Of a stretch of DNA of 64,000 nucleotides, positions 43,095-54,330 are shown one piece after another (position 1 is the first letter of the stretch; every line of letters begins with the position of its first letter). Where the stretch lies: positions 10,672,060 through 10,736,059 of the forward strand of contig OZ038529.1 of NCBI GenBank assembly GCA_964036665.1, in the 5' to 3' direction. The stretch is from Gordius sp. MW1 (taxonomy: Eukaryota > Nematomorpha > Gordioida > Gordea > Gordiidae). The notes under the pieces were generated by a model, which did no database searches, had not been told where the DNA came from, and saw only the letters and a list, made by a program, of their open reading frames with translations. The position numbers and the translations under genes were made by a program.

Positions 43095-43870
43095 CTTTAT
43101 AATAACGAAAGATTTAGCTTCAATTTTTGATTTAGTATCTTCTAAACGTATTAAAAAACCAAAAAAGTATGACACTTCACTTTTCACTCTTTTGAATCTA
43201 CCAATTCATTAATTGATTTCAAAATTGATTTATATTATCCTATCATAGCAGAATTAAACATAAGATTTTCGGAAATTAATTGTAATTTATATATGTCCTT
43301 AAGGTTTCATGGGCGTAGCCAGCATTTGAATTAGAGAGGGTCAATAATGATTTAAGGAGGAACAAAATGATTATTTTTTCAAATTTCAGCCATAATTTTA
43401 ATAAATTTCATCAAATTTTTGAATTTAGAGGGGGCGGCCCCCCCCTGGCTCCGCCCATGGAAGGTTTAAACCCTTCATACCCTTTTTTAAATCTCTTTTA
43501 TCAGAAGTAATTAACCATTATGAATTAAAACTGCCAGATACCAAAATAATAATGGCAAAATTATATAATATATTATAATTCCTAATAAATTGCAATGATA
43601 TTTTTTCACCTACTAAAATTTTGCTCTCAATAGTGTTTCTAATTTTATTATTTTGACTAGAATAATTTTAACTATCCCAATAACTTCATGTTCATGCGAA
43701 GGATCGTTCTCATTGCTAAAATGGATTAAAACTATCTTCGTTCCATAATAAGACAAGATAGGTTATCTTCCTTAGCTTTATTGAGCTTAGAACATGACTT
43801 TATAAATGATTCGTTTGCAACATCGAATAAAAGACGTAATGAACTACTATTAAAAGACTAATTTTAATAT
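43095..43870 (+). pseudogene. hAT transposase scraps (dimerisation domain)
   Basis: Before the MITE: SSKRIKKPKKYD and YYPIIAELNIRFSEI, a helix region typical of ZMYM1/52-kDa-repressor-like hAT proteins. After it: SCEGSFSLLKWIKT, frame change, then RSIIRQDRLSSLALLSLEHD, matching the C-terminal hAT dimerisation signature (SCERSFS-LK-IKT-LRS-M-QERL--LALLSIEH). The RNase-H-like catalytic core is largely deleted or eroded. Confidence 0.75.
43308..43460. mobile_element. CATGGGCGTAGCC-type MITE inside the hAT element
   Basis: 153 bp from CATGGGCGTAGCCAG to CTGGCTCCGCCCATG, flanked by TAAGGTTT and GAAGGTTT (7 of 8 match). It splits the hAT transposase remnant. Confidence 0.85.
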
Positions 43871-45110
43871 TTAATGAAAAATCACCTGGGCTTTTAAACT
43901 TGTTTTAAATACTTTCAAAATATATTAAAATATTATTAAATTTACGAAAATTCCATCCTGGATTAAATTTAATTGTCCATCTCACATGCTTATTGTTTAA
44001 CATATCTTGCATTTTTTTATGTACCACATGCACATATAAAGCCAATGAATTTCCAAAAAATAGTTTGTGCCCCTTTTTCCCCCTTTATTAATGATATCCC
44101 ATCAAAAGTTTGATAAATTAATATTAATAACAAATTCATGAGACGATTGTAAACGCATCAAAACTTTCAAGGGATAAAAATCCCAAAAAAATTCCTTTTG
44201 GTGTGCCATGGATTCAACAAAATGTACACCAACGCTAAGTTGTTCTGTGCATCTCACAGCTCTAATTTCAGATAAAATTTATTAAGTAAAATTTTACTCA
44301 TATAATTCTGACAGAATATTTTTAAGGTTCATTTAGCCTTTAAATTTATTAGTTCATTTTAAATTTTAGGTCATGTAAGGGGGGGGGGGGGGGGGGTTGT
44401 GCAAATATATCTATATTATCATCAGGGGCAATAACTTCTAAATTAAATACTCATTCTCGAACGAATTTTAATTTCATGATTAATTTTTATTTTATGTTAT
44501 AATTACGCCTTTTAAGGATCTAGCCTTAAAAAAGGCTTTTAAATGTTCTCATTGTTTTCCTGATATAAATGCTGCAATATTGCAAAAATTAAAATTTGTT
44601 ATATATATGGCCAAGATTTTTTGGGGTTGTGGCAATAAAACATTATTATAAAAACTTTGTTGTATAGTTTTTTTACTATTTGTATTATTTTTTAAAATGT
44701 CAACAATTTCTTGTCAATATCTCCGTTCCACCTTGTGCCCTTACAAATTTACACAAAAACTTATTATACCAAGTGAAATTTTCTATATTATTTCAACTAC
44801 ATTACTGTTTTATTTATGAATAAATTTTATTTATTTTATGCCCTAGAAACATGCGGTCTAAGACATACCAGTGTGATGTTAATAGAAAAAATACACAAAG
44901 TAGTAGCGGAATTTTAAGTTTGCCCAACGTTTATGAGGGAAAATTTTTTCATTTGCGTTTGAACCATGGTCGTATCCAGGTTTGGATGAGGGGGGGGACA
45001 TAATTTTTTTTTATTTTTAAGGGTATTTGTAGTTTAATTTTTTTTGTCCCCCCCCCCTATGGTTTGACCAGCTCAGCCCCCCCAAGGCAAAAAGGCTAGC
45101 TACGCCACTG

Positions 45111-45180
45111 ATTATCAATAAACCCGCAATTCATTTACTTATTTCTCATATACTAATAAGAATCCTATTAATATCATTGA
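45111..45180 (+). repeat. tail of the hammerhead-type repeat, beyond the hAT insertion
   Basis: ATTATCAATAAACCCGCAAT, TCATTTACTTATTTCTCATA continues the unit cut at 42802; the same tail is uninterrupted at 42425-42475. Confidence 0.8.
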
Positions 45181-45255
45181 GTTTTTCCAGATAATTTGGA
45201 AATAAATTAAAATTCAGTTGAATTATAAAACTTGGCAGACTCATGATAATATTGT

Positions 45256-45416
45256 CATGGGCCGTCCCCCCCCTGCCCCCCCTAATTTACGGGAAAAAAT
45301 TTTTTAATGTAAAAACTTTGAAAAATTAAAAAAAATTATGTTTTGCCCCCCTCTAATTGAACTTTTAAAGGTTTGCCCCCTCCCCCCTCTTAATTCAAAA
45401 CCTGGCTACGCCCATG
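45256..45416. mobile_element. CATGGGCGTAGCC-type MITE
   Basis: From CATGGGCCGTCCCC to CTGGCTACGCCCATG (161 bp), flanked on both sides by AATATTGT (45248-45255 and 45417-45424), an exact 8-bp duplication. Confidence 0.85.
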
Positions 45417-45424
45417 AATATTGT

Positions 45425-45800
45425 CTTTTCAAACAGTGAGAGATGCTCTCGAAAAGATTGTTCGGCAGGCACAGAAATCCCTGGGGTGCTCAAATAATCT
45501 TTAGACATTTAAGCCAAATTTATATATGTAGTTTGTTTGATTCACTATTCAAAATGTCATGTCATCAGACAGGATGGTCTTGTTGCGAAATTTGAAGATA
45601 TTTTAGTATTCCTTACTACTTTAATCAGAGCTCATTTATGTTCATATTATCTTAATGCTCATAAATAATTATTTACAAGCCCTAAGGGCCACTCATATTT
45701 TACTGAACAGCTAATTATTCAAAATATGTTTAAATATATCCAATATTTAAGAAATTCCAATCATACATATTTACATTTAACACTTTATATAAATCCAATA
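45425..45800. other. no recognisable gene
   Basis: AT-rich spacer; nothing assignable. Confidence 0.4.
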
Positions 45801-47944
45801 TTAATTGCTATGCAATTTATGGGCTCGTTTTTTGGTTGTCCGTCCGTCCGTCCGTCCGTCCATTGTCCGTCCGTCTTCCCTATCTATTTGCATTGGGTAT
45901 ATTAGGTTATCGATTTTTTAAATTAATGCATGAGAAAGAGGTGCCCCACCCCTCATCTCTATCTCCCTCGCTGTGTTATTTTTTAAATTAATGCATAAGA
46001 GGTGCCCCACCCCTCATCTCTATCTCCCTCGCTTTCGGGCGGGGTCGGGTTTTAATTGCTACGTTAAATTAATGCATAAGTATATCTATTCGTTTTTGAA
46101 TTGGGTAACATTGATATTAATTGCTATAATTACCCTATGCCCTCCACTACAAGGGCCTATGCCTCTACTGATTTGGGTCCCAGTGCCCCTACAAAAGCCT
46201 ATGCCTCTATTAATGTGGGTTCGAACCCCGGCGAACGTTCTGAATTGCTGGTTCGATTCCCGGAGATGGCAAAATTTTTTTTTATTATTTAAATTAAATT
46301 AATATATTTTTCCTGTTACTACCATTGATAATATGACTTTTTGGCCGTCCGCTTGTTCTATTATTGTTTCATTTTATTATATAATAAACATAAATAAAAG
46401 TTGTTTACTTTTAATTGCTATGTAATTTAACTAGTTTTTGGGTTAGAATCTCGGAGTTTTTTTAGACTCTATGATTGTTCTTGTTACTACCATTGATAAT
46501 AAGACTTTTTGGCCATCTGCTGGCTGCTGACCAATGAAAAAAATGACCATTGGCCAAAATGTGAATCCAAGTTTCTTTTTTCTTTTTTTTACTATTATGA
46601 TTGTTCCTGTTACTACCATTGCTCATACGACTTTTCGGCCGTCCACTGGCTGCTGACCAAAGAAAAAATGACCATTGGCCACAATGTGAATCCTAGTTTA
46701 TTTTTTCGTTTTTTTCTGACTATTATGATTGTTCCTGTTACTACCATTGCTATTATGACTTTTTGGCCGTCTGCTGGCTGCTGACCAATGAAAAAAATGA
46801 CCATTGGCCAAAATGTGAATCCAAGTTTATTTTATTTTTTTTTTTTGACTATTATGATTGTTCCTGTTACTACCATTGCTAACACGACTTTTCGGCCGTC
46901 CACTGGCTGCTGACCAAAGAAAAAATGACCATTGGCCAAAATGTGAATCCAAGTTTATTTTTTCGTTTTTTTTTGATTATTATGATTGTTCCTGTTACTA
47001 CCATTGCTATTATGACTTTTTGGCCGTCCGCTGGCTGCTGACCGATGGAAAAAATGACCATTGGCCAAAATGTGAATCGAAATTATTTTTTTCGTTTTTT
47101 TTACTATTATGATTGTTCCTGTTCCTACCATTGCTATTATGACCTTTTGGCCGTCCGCTGGCTGCTGACCAATGGAATAAGATGACCATTGGCCAAAATG
47201 TGATTCGAAAATTTTTTTTTCGTTTTTTTTTGACTATTATGAATTTCTACTTTTACCGTGTCCTGGCTGCTGACCAATGGAATAAAATGACCTTTGGCCA
47301 AAATGAGATTCGAAAATTTTTTTTTCGTTTTTTTTACTCTTATGAATTTATATCCATTTTTACCGTGTGCTGGCTGCTGACCGATGGAAAAAAATGACCA
47401 TTGGCCAAAGTGAGCATCAAATTTTTTTTTCCGTTTTTTTGGCTATCATTGACTTATAGAGTATCTGTTGGTACTGACCAATGGAGAAAAAATGACCATT
47501 CGCCAAATTTTTGATTTTTTTAATTAAAAATTGTTTAAATTCAACAAAAATTTCTCCCAACAATTCTGCAAATTCTTAACATTGTGATGTTTTATAATAT
47601 AATGTTTGTTAGACCCATAATCACTAAAGGCCGTAAAAACTAATGTAATACGCAACTAGATGCAAACACTAAATCTAACCCTAACCCTTGCCTATATTAC
47701 ATTTTGTCTATATTAAATTTTGCCTATAGATGGAAAATTTGTATAAATAATTAATTAATCATTAGGCATTGAATACCCCCCTATAAGCATTCTCGCCCCT
47801 TCCCACCTTTCTCGCCCATAAATTGCATAGCAAATATGATACATTTATACGAAGTAAAGATGAGTCGTCCCCCCTTCCCTTCCCCCCTTCCCTTCTCCCC
47901 TCCCCTTCTCCCCTCCCCCTTCCCACGAGAGCCGAAGGCCCGAG
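45801..47944 (+). mobile_element. Helentron-like element, full length
   Basis: All parts in order: TTAATTGCTATGCAATTTAT left end; GTCC microsatellite (45835-45876); a doubled 65-bp block with TGCCCCACCCCTCATCTC; B-box blocks; about eight core units (46530-47480, period 124-129 bp) with TGACCATTGGCCAAAATGTG; TAACCCTAACCC; CCCCCCTATAAGCA; right sub-terminal repeat GCCCATAAATTGCATAGC; pyrimidine tract; terminal hairpin ending at 47944. Closely similar to the element at 59153-60879. DINE-1/HINE elements have the same plan: sub-terminal inverted repeats, GTCY microsatellite, 3' stem-loop. Confidence 0.75.
46530..47480 (+). repeat. tandem core array, ~124-129-bp units
   Basis: TGACCATTGGCC starts at about 46544, 46668, 46798, 46926, 47055, 47183 and on. 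Units share GATTGTTCCTGTTACTACCA and GGCCGTCCGCTGGCTGCTGA. Each unit can fold through CCAATGG/CCATTGG. Confidence 0.9.
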
Positions 47945-48149
47945 TTTCTATATAATTTTATATGGAAAATAATATTTTACCAACTGCTTCATTCAACAAA
48001 TATGATAACCTTAATAAGAGATATGATGTTGTATTCAATTTTTGCAATATTATAGAAATGTAAACTTTGATTCCATCTGGCATAATTGTTCAATAAGTTT
48101 TGCTCAGTTACCTAAAGGTATACCTCTTTCATAAACTAAGTTAAATATG

Positions 48150-50350
48150 GTTTTCACTAAATCCTTTTGTTTTACATGTAAAAAACTAGTTGGCCTCAAC
48201 AAACTGTTTTATAATACATGGTCACCCTTCTGCTCGTTGTATCTACTCTGAGAAAATCCCACCTGCTAATCCTCTTATTCCACCCCTTGCCTCCATAATA
48301 AAGAATGCTCCTCATGATCCCTTGCACGTCCAACTCAGATCCTCAATCCTTAGGCAGCCCCAATAGTATCACCCCTTTGGACTATTCTTGGAGTGATTTA
48401 TTCTTAGCCTTAACCTTTCCCAACACCATTTCAAGAATCCCTAGGGGTGCTCGGCCGGCTACTCCACAGTTTTTAATCAATATTATAACCTCCATAACAA
48501 AATCTCCCACAAATCTCTAAACTCGGATAAATTTTTCAGACTAACCTTTCACACAGGATTCAAGGTACTGTCCAAACATATTAAAAACTCTTTTCTAAAT
48601 TTCAATATTGATAATATTTTTAAAAATCCCTCCAGCACAAACAATCCACAACCCCCCCCCCCCCATTGCCGAGCAAACTGCTAAACAAATTTATAAAAAA
48701 AATTGATAGCTTTACCCCAAAAGTGCCCTAAGAATATTTTATGACAATGACTCAATTGCTCCTTACTCCCTTGATTTACACCATCAACTCAAATCTAAAC
48801 ATCCCCCATCCTCATCTGCAAATCGACTCCCTACCTCAGTCTCTTCTATAAAACTAGATTCTTCCGACATTCGGGAAGCCATCAATTCCTTCCCCATCGA
48901 CTCTGCAGCAGGGGTTGACGGTTTCCGCCCCGTTTATTTACAAGACTTGATTGACCTCCAAAACGTGAACGCTAAAAGTTTACTCAACTCTAAAATGTCC
49001 CTATGGTTTGGCGCTAAACTTATCGCTATCAAAAACCCTGATAATTCGCTAAGACCCATTGCTATTGGCAGTGTGTTTCGACGTATTATATCAAAACTCA
49101 TTTGTAAGACAATCAAATCTAGATTAAGCGACAAGTTAATTCCTCACCAATTAGGATTTGGGGTTAAAGGCGGCTGTGAGGCTGCCAGGCACGCTGCGCG
49201 CATAAGTATACAGCAATTTCCTTCCAATCACTGCCTGGTTAAACTGGACCTTGACAATGCTTTCAATGCCGAGAAACGATAATAAATTCCTTCGTTGATG
49301 AGTTCCCAAAGTTTTTAAATTACATCAATTTAAGCTACGGTTGTATATTAAAACTAAAATTTGGGGACTTTTTAATTGAATCGGCAGAAGGTGTTCAACA
49401 GGGTGATACTCTAGGTCTTGTTTGCCTAGGGACCAAAAATTTAATCGAATCGCTCTCTAACCAATGCTTTTTATCATTAAACGTGTGGTACCTAGTCGAT
49501 GCCACCTTATGCGTCTCTCCAGAAGAAATTTTTAAGGCCATACTTTTAATCCGAGAATACCGACTTATTTCTCATTTTTAAACCCTTTTTAAAAGTTGAA
49601 ATGAAGAGTTTTCCTCATCTAGGCTCGAGTTTCTGCATAGTCACTTATTAACTCTAACCTCGAAGATGGAAATTCTCAAAGCCTCTTAAAACATCACGCA
49701 TTTATCATTAAAAATTAATTTAATATCTCCAAAATTCAACACTGCTTCCGTTCCTTATCAGCTTTTTTAATGCCCGAGATTTTTAAAAGCTACGATAGCT
49801 GTATGAAAAACACCCAATAAGCAATCCTTAACAATAAATTCAGCACTTCTTCGTGGCTCAAAGGCTCACTACCTACTAAAACTGGCTTAGGCATACGTCC
49901 AGCTACCTCAATATCATTAGCAGCCTTCATCTCTACATATAAATCCGCCCATGTTTTAATCGACCGATTAATTACACCAAGTCAGGATACATCGTTTGTA
50001 CAAGCTCTAGATGTGTTCTGCCAACGTCAACCCAGGGACCCCCTTCCCCATAACCTCAAGACAAAAGGATTGAGACTTGGGGTTAGTATCGCGCTTCGTT
50101 GATTACCTCTTATCGAGTTCTTAAATATTTCGTTTTTGACGGATTGTGTCACCAGTGGCTAGAAGCATATCCTATTTCACTTTCTGGGTTGAGGTTGGAG
50201 AACCCTGAGCTAGCATATTCTAGCCCTTAGACTAGGAATTCCTTATTCAACGGAATATTTCTGCCGCAACTGCTCACAGAAGGTAGACATTTATGTAAGG
50301 CACTCCCTACACTGCCTTTATAATAAATTTAAATATATAAGGCACGAAAA
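48150..50350 (+). pseudogene. non-LTR retrotransposon, copy E
   Basis: Starts near a Cys pair CFTCKKLVGLNK..FYNTW, as in copy C, then ISRIPRGARPATPQFL. RT blocks: FGAKLIAIKNPDNSLRPIAI, SVFRRIISKLICKTI, HQLGFGVKGGCEAARHAARI, KLDLDNAFN, VQQGDTLG and NVWYLVDATL, where motif C has one catalytic Asp replaced by Val. It ends with CRNCSQKVD, HSLHC and IRHEKVN; the RPDG endonuclease part is missing because LTR-element sequence begins immediately. Stops and frameshifts throughout. Confidence 0.8.
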
Positions 50351-50365
50351 GGTGAATTAAATTTG

Positions 50366-51800
50366 ACAATTGGCGCCGGAAAGGTTTGGTTAAATAAATA
50401 TATACCATCCATTATTACACCGATTATCCGAAAAACCATGTTCTTTGATTCACAAGGAGATGAAGATCATCTGAGAGTGCAAGAAAAAATTCCTCAATAT
50501 TCCGAACAGATGATTCAAATACAGATACCAATTATTCAAAACCAATCCTTAGAAATTCTGAAGGTCAAAATTCTTCATGTCTGGTAAGATGGAATTTGGC
50601 GAACAGACACACTTGAATTATTTACCTATGAATTTTTTAAAACATTATTGGTTTAGTTGTAAAATCAAAAATATATGTTTACAAAAAACTGTTATCAACC
50701 CCTCATCGCGTTTTCTGTTACAAGAATTTAGCGGTTTGCGCGATTTTTATAAAATCGGGAAGGGACGGCGAGAGAAATGACGATTTGTAAAATGATAATT
50801 TAAAGTATATTTTGAGGGAAATGCCAGAAATTTTTTTAGAAATTGACACTACCAAACCGGGTAATAAGGTAATGGTTTCTAGAAAAGAACCTAAAACCTT
50901 GGTTTTTGGGGCACTGAACTTAGTTAATGAGTCAACCTCGGTTTATGAGGAACGAGATTTTTCTAAAAAACCCGAATCCTCGGTTTCGGTAAGTGGTGTC
51001 GATAGGCATAAATTTGGATTATGGCATATCAAAATTGATAAAGTAAATCGCCGCCTCGACTTCTAACTAAATAATTATTAAGCCGTGGTCATTTCGATAA
51101 AGGGGGAGGTGTGGCATATTATGCTAAATTAATCGATTTTTTTGAGGTTTGTTATTTTATCGATTTCTTATCGATTTATCAATTTTCTTTTTATTTTTAT
51201 CTTTGATAATTGCCCGATCATCCTTAATGTTAAATTCTATTAATTCCTACACACGCGTTGCCAAATTAACCTCATTCCTGTTCTAACGTGATCTTTGGCA
51301 AATCATCCTCATCATTGTTCTAGTTAACGTGAAATTCTAATTTTGTACATCTCCACACGCACCTTTAATTATCCAAACAAAATCCTGGTGTATGAAATCT
51401 TATGTCAAAATGAATGCCAAAAACAAGATACGCGCTATAAGATATGTATATCATGATGAATTGTAACTATAAAAAATAGTATGGAGAAATATTTATAACG
51501 AAATTATATTTAAAGATTGATCATTATAAAATTGTACTGGTGAAAACTGATCATAAAATAATATTTACGAAAATTAGAACCTCTCTTACGAAACACTGAT
51601 TAAAATACATATTAATAAAGACTTAAAATTCAATTTTGTTTTTCAATTTTATAATTATTTTCTTTTTTTTTCACTCAGTAATATCTTTACCCCTATCGTT
51701 GCTTCGTGCTCTGGGACTTTTGGTTCAACCGTCATTAAGTTTTTCTAATAAATCAGCTGTCGCTGCCCGCCCTCTAGATATTCTACAAATTGATATTTTT
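50366..51800 (+). mobile_element. LTR-retroelement remnant: PBS, internal region, PPT and LTR start
   Basis: TTTGACA (possible 5' LTR end), AT and TGGCGCCGGAAAGG (50371-50384, primer-binding-like) are followed about 715 bp later by AAAGGGGGAGG (51099-51109, polypurine tract) and TGTGGCATATTATGC (LTR start at 51110). A polyadenylation-like AATAAAG lies near 51614. The internal frames (50363-50587, 50812-51066) show no recognisable Gag or Pol domain. The body of the 5' LTR is missing and the right end of the 3' LTR is not defined. Confidence 0.5.
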
Positions 51801-51889
51801 ATAGCAAAGTACAATTTTTAATCCCTGGCCGACAGCTGACCACCTTAAACACCTCCATATAATGCGGATTAATTAAGAGAACAAATTAT

Positions 51890-52205
51890 TTTGCATAGTT
51901 TTTATTCAAAGTGCAAAGTTTTTATTGCCATTTTCCAAGTTTTTTATTCAATTTGCCAAGTTTTGAATTAAATGTTAAGTTTTTTATTAAATGTTCAGAT
52001 TTTTATTTATTTGCTCAGAGATTAATTATACTTGCCAAGTTTTTTTATGCAAAGTGGTTTTAATTTTTAATTAAAACGAGATAGGTGCGGGTATCGAACC
52101 TGCGAGGTACGAGCTATTGAAGCTGCTAGTCAGACGTTCAATCCACTGAGCTATTACACCTCAAAATATTTTTGGTTATATCACTTATATATAGCAGCTA
52201 TAACA
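51890..52205 (-). ncRNA. tRNA-derived element, copy S3, with tandem tail
   Basis: Right to left: TAGCTGCTATATATAAGTGA, then AGGTGTAATAGCTCAGTGGA (acceptor and D-arm-like), GCAGGTTCGATACCCGC (T arm, B box) and GCACCTATCTC, where AGGTGT can pair with GCACCT as an acceptor stem. The tail (51890-52060) consists of about eight degenerate 20-22-bp units such as ACTTGGCAAATTGAATAAAA and ATCTGAGCAAATAAATAAAA. Head and first tail unit match copy S2. It is a tRNA-derived repeat and not a demonstrable tRNA gene. Confidence 0.6.
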
Positions 52206-52529
52206 TTTTATTAGGTTTTTATATATATTATTTTAATAAATGATTATTAAAGGCACCATTTTGTTTGTTTTTAATATACTTTGATTTATGTACTTAATAT
52301 AGACAATTTTTATTATACAAATAGAGTAATAACTTACAACGATTATAAAAGCTCTCTAAGGTTTCCACAGATAAAAATAATTTTTATAAATACGCGATTT
52401 AAATGAATAATTTATAACTATTATTAAAGCTCTCTAGCGTTTCCACAGCTCAATAACGCTTCTGTGCAAAATGTAATATAGGCAAAATGTAATATAGGCA
52501 AGGGTTAGGGTTAGATTTAGTGATTTTAA
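52206..52529. other. no gene; Helentron-derived scrap at 52470-52530
   Basis: AGGCAAGGGTTAGGGTTAGA is the reverse complement of a segment found in the elements at 47.7 and 60.6 kb. Otherwise AT-rich. Confidence 0.4.
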
Positions 52530-52745
52530 TAACAACTGAGCATATTTTAAAAAAAAACGAAATATTTTTTTGAAAAAAAAAACTGAACATTTTTTAAAAA
52601 ATTACTGAACATTTGTTTACAAAAAAACTGAGCACTTTTTAATTAAAATCTGAGCATAAAAAAAACTGAACATTTTTAATTAAAAATCTGAGCAAGTTGA
52701 ATTAAAAACTGAGCACAAACAACTGAGCATTATGGAATTATTCAC
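52530..52745 (-). repeat. tandem ATGCTCAG-type array
   Basis: About ten degenerate units of about 20 bp reading, on the minus strand, ATGCTCAGTTTTTAATTAAA or close. The motif is related to the tail units at 51890-52060 and the array at 62120-62360. Confidence 0.75.
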
Positions 52746-52989
52746 TATGCATTTAAATAACACCCATTAATTAATTGTCAGCAAGTTTTTTTTCAAGGCC
52801 CAACTCAACCTTAAGTAAGTACTTTAGAAAGATCATAATTTCTTAAATACAATTAAGTATAAAAAATAATATAAGATGTCCCATGAGCATGTTTAAAATA
52901 TGTGCAAGGCCGACTTTTAAAAATATGAAATTATTTGCAAGATTGTATTTGAATATTGAAACTCAAAAATTTTTATTTTTTATTTTTGT

Positions 52990-54330
52990 TAGAGCTGTTA
53001 AGTAACTAGTTACATTTAACTAGCTCCTGAGACTAGTTCTTTTTCTTCAGTAAAGTAACTGTAACCAGTTACTTTTACTTCAGGTAACTGTAACTGTAGT
53101 TAGTTACATTATTTCAGTAACTGGTTACAGTTACTTTATATATTTAAATTTTTCTTAATTAACTAATAAAATTACATGTATAGTTTGCATTTGTAACTTT
53201 TAAATTTGAATTTCGTATATATAATCCATTCTATCAGTAGATTACAAATATTATATAAACTATTTTTAGTACAAATTTGTATTCATATCTGCTAAGTTTA
53301 AAACCAAAAATATAAAAAATTTGCAGAAATTCAAAATTTTAATTTAAGAAGATTATATATTATTTATTTGAAGATAAAAAAGTAATGTTTTTTAATTATT
53401 TCAGCCGTTTAAATTAACATTTAATGAACTTTAATTGATTATCCCTCTCAATTGTTTTGAAAAATAGCCCTTTTTATATATGTGTGCAAAACAGATGTCA
53501 ACTTAAAATATTATATGATTTTTTGCCCAACTTCTAAATTTAAATTTTGATTATCAAGCCATTTGATAAATTACTTGTATTATAATATAATATTAATGAG
53601 ATTATTGAAATAATAATGTTTTTTTAATTCACTTGTATTATTTTATTTAGACATGGAAATGCAAGAGAAAACTCCCTGGCTTTTTTTTTGATAATTACTT
53701 TTCTTTAAAGAAAAAAGAAACCAAGAAGATGATATTTCTTGCTAATTGTGCAGCCTTAAATTAAATTACATATCAGCAGCTCCTTTAAATACCATTGCAT
53801 ATTTATGGAAGCACATAAAGGGAACTATTAAACCATGATGATTAATTTTTAAAGAATACATCCACACCAATATGGAAAAAGCAAAGACAATAAGTCAACA
53901 GGAGTCAGCAAACCTAACAGTCTCACTTCTACCTGTAGTAAAGTTACAGTGGATTATACTTTATTATCCTTCATTATAAATGCAATTATGCTGTTTTCAC
54001 TAGTTGAATTTTTTTTTTATTTTTTAAAGATGCTACAACCAAACATCAAAGTGATGTGTCGGCAAACACTAACTAAGAGAATTTCAAATATGTGCTTAAA
54101 ATAAAAGAGATCATTACCATTTCCTATTTCTGACCACTTTTAGACTGTTGGAAAGCTTTTAATGGGTATTTAAAATAATTTATAATATCCTTAATTGATG
54201 TTTAGTTCTTTTATAGCAATGACAGTTCACTGGATAGATACTGACTCATTGAAAAGGGTTTCTGCAGTGTTAGCCTCTAGAAGGCAAGCATAGCTTTGAC
54301 GTGCTATGCAAGGTTATGGTTTCCATATTT
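52990..54330 (+). pseudogene. hAT transposase fragment with BED-like finger and putative left end
   Basis: TAGAGCTGTTAAGTAACTAG opens a 150-bp stretch of repeated GTAACTAGTTAC/GTAACTGTTAC palindromes, in the style of hAT left ends. Downstream, SAAPLNTIAYLWKHIKG resembles the end of a BED zinc finger; IKVMCRQTLTKRISNMCLK and CWKAFNGYL, FIAMTVHWIDTDSLKRVSAV and LASRRQA follow ZBED/hAT transposases (P-R-TLS--I, DCW-, VT-HWID---L--K--VLA-RR). Frames are broken and the C-terminal half and right end are missing. hAT proteins are DDE-type cut-and-paste enzymes. Confidence 0.6.

Larger units (their letters stand above)
42803..45110 (+). mobile_element. hAT transposon with exact 8-bp target duplication
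   Basis: Ends CAGTGGCGTAGCTAG (42803) and CTAGCTACGCCACTG (45110) are perfect 15-bp inverted repeats, flanked by ATTATCAA at 42795-42802 and 45111-45118. Sub-termini are packed with G and C runs. The 2.3-kb interior holds hAT transposase scraps and an inserted MITE; non-autonomous now. Confidence 0.92.

Noticed and set aside
46509-47397. Frames with repeated MTIGQNVN or NDHWPKCESK peptides
   Set aside because: These are the 124-129-bp core units of the Helentron-like elements in translation; the same peptides appear at 1.6, 12, 25, 32 and 60 kb on either strand.
52075-52165. A functional tRNA gene
   Set aside because: The D stem and anticodon stem do not pair well, the variable region is irregular, and homologous copies with the same flanks show it is a dispersed repeat.
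52498-52514. GGGTTAGGGTTAG as a telomere repeat
   Set aside because: Only two TTAGGG units, and the same segment sits inside the dispersed elements at 47.7 and 60.6 kb.
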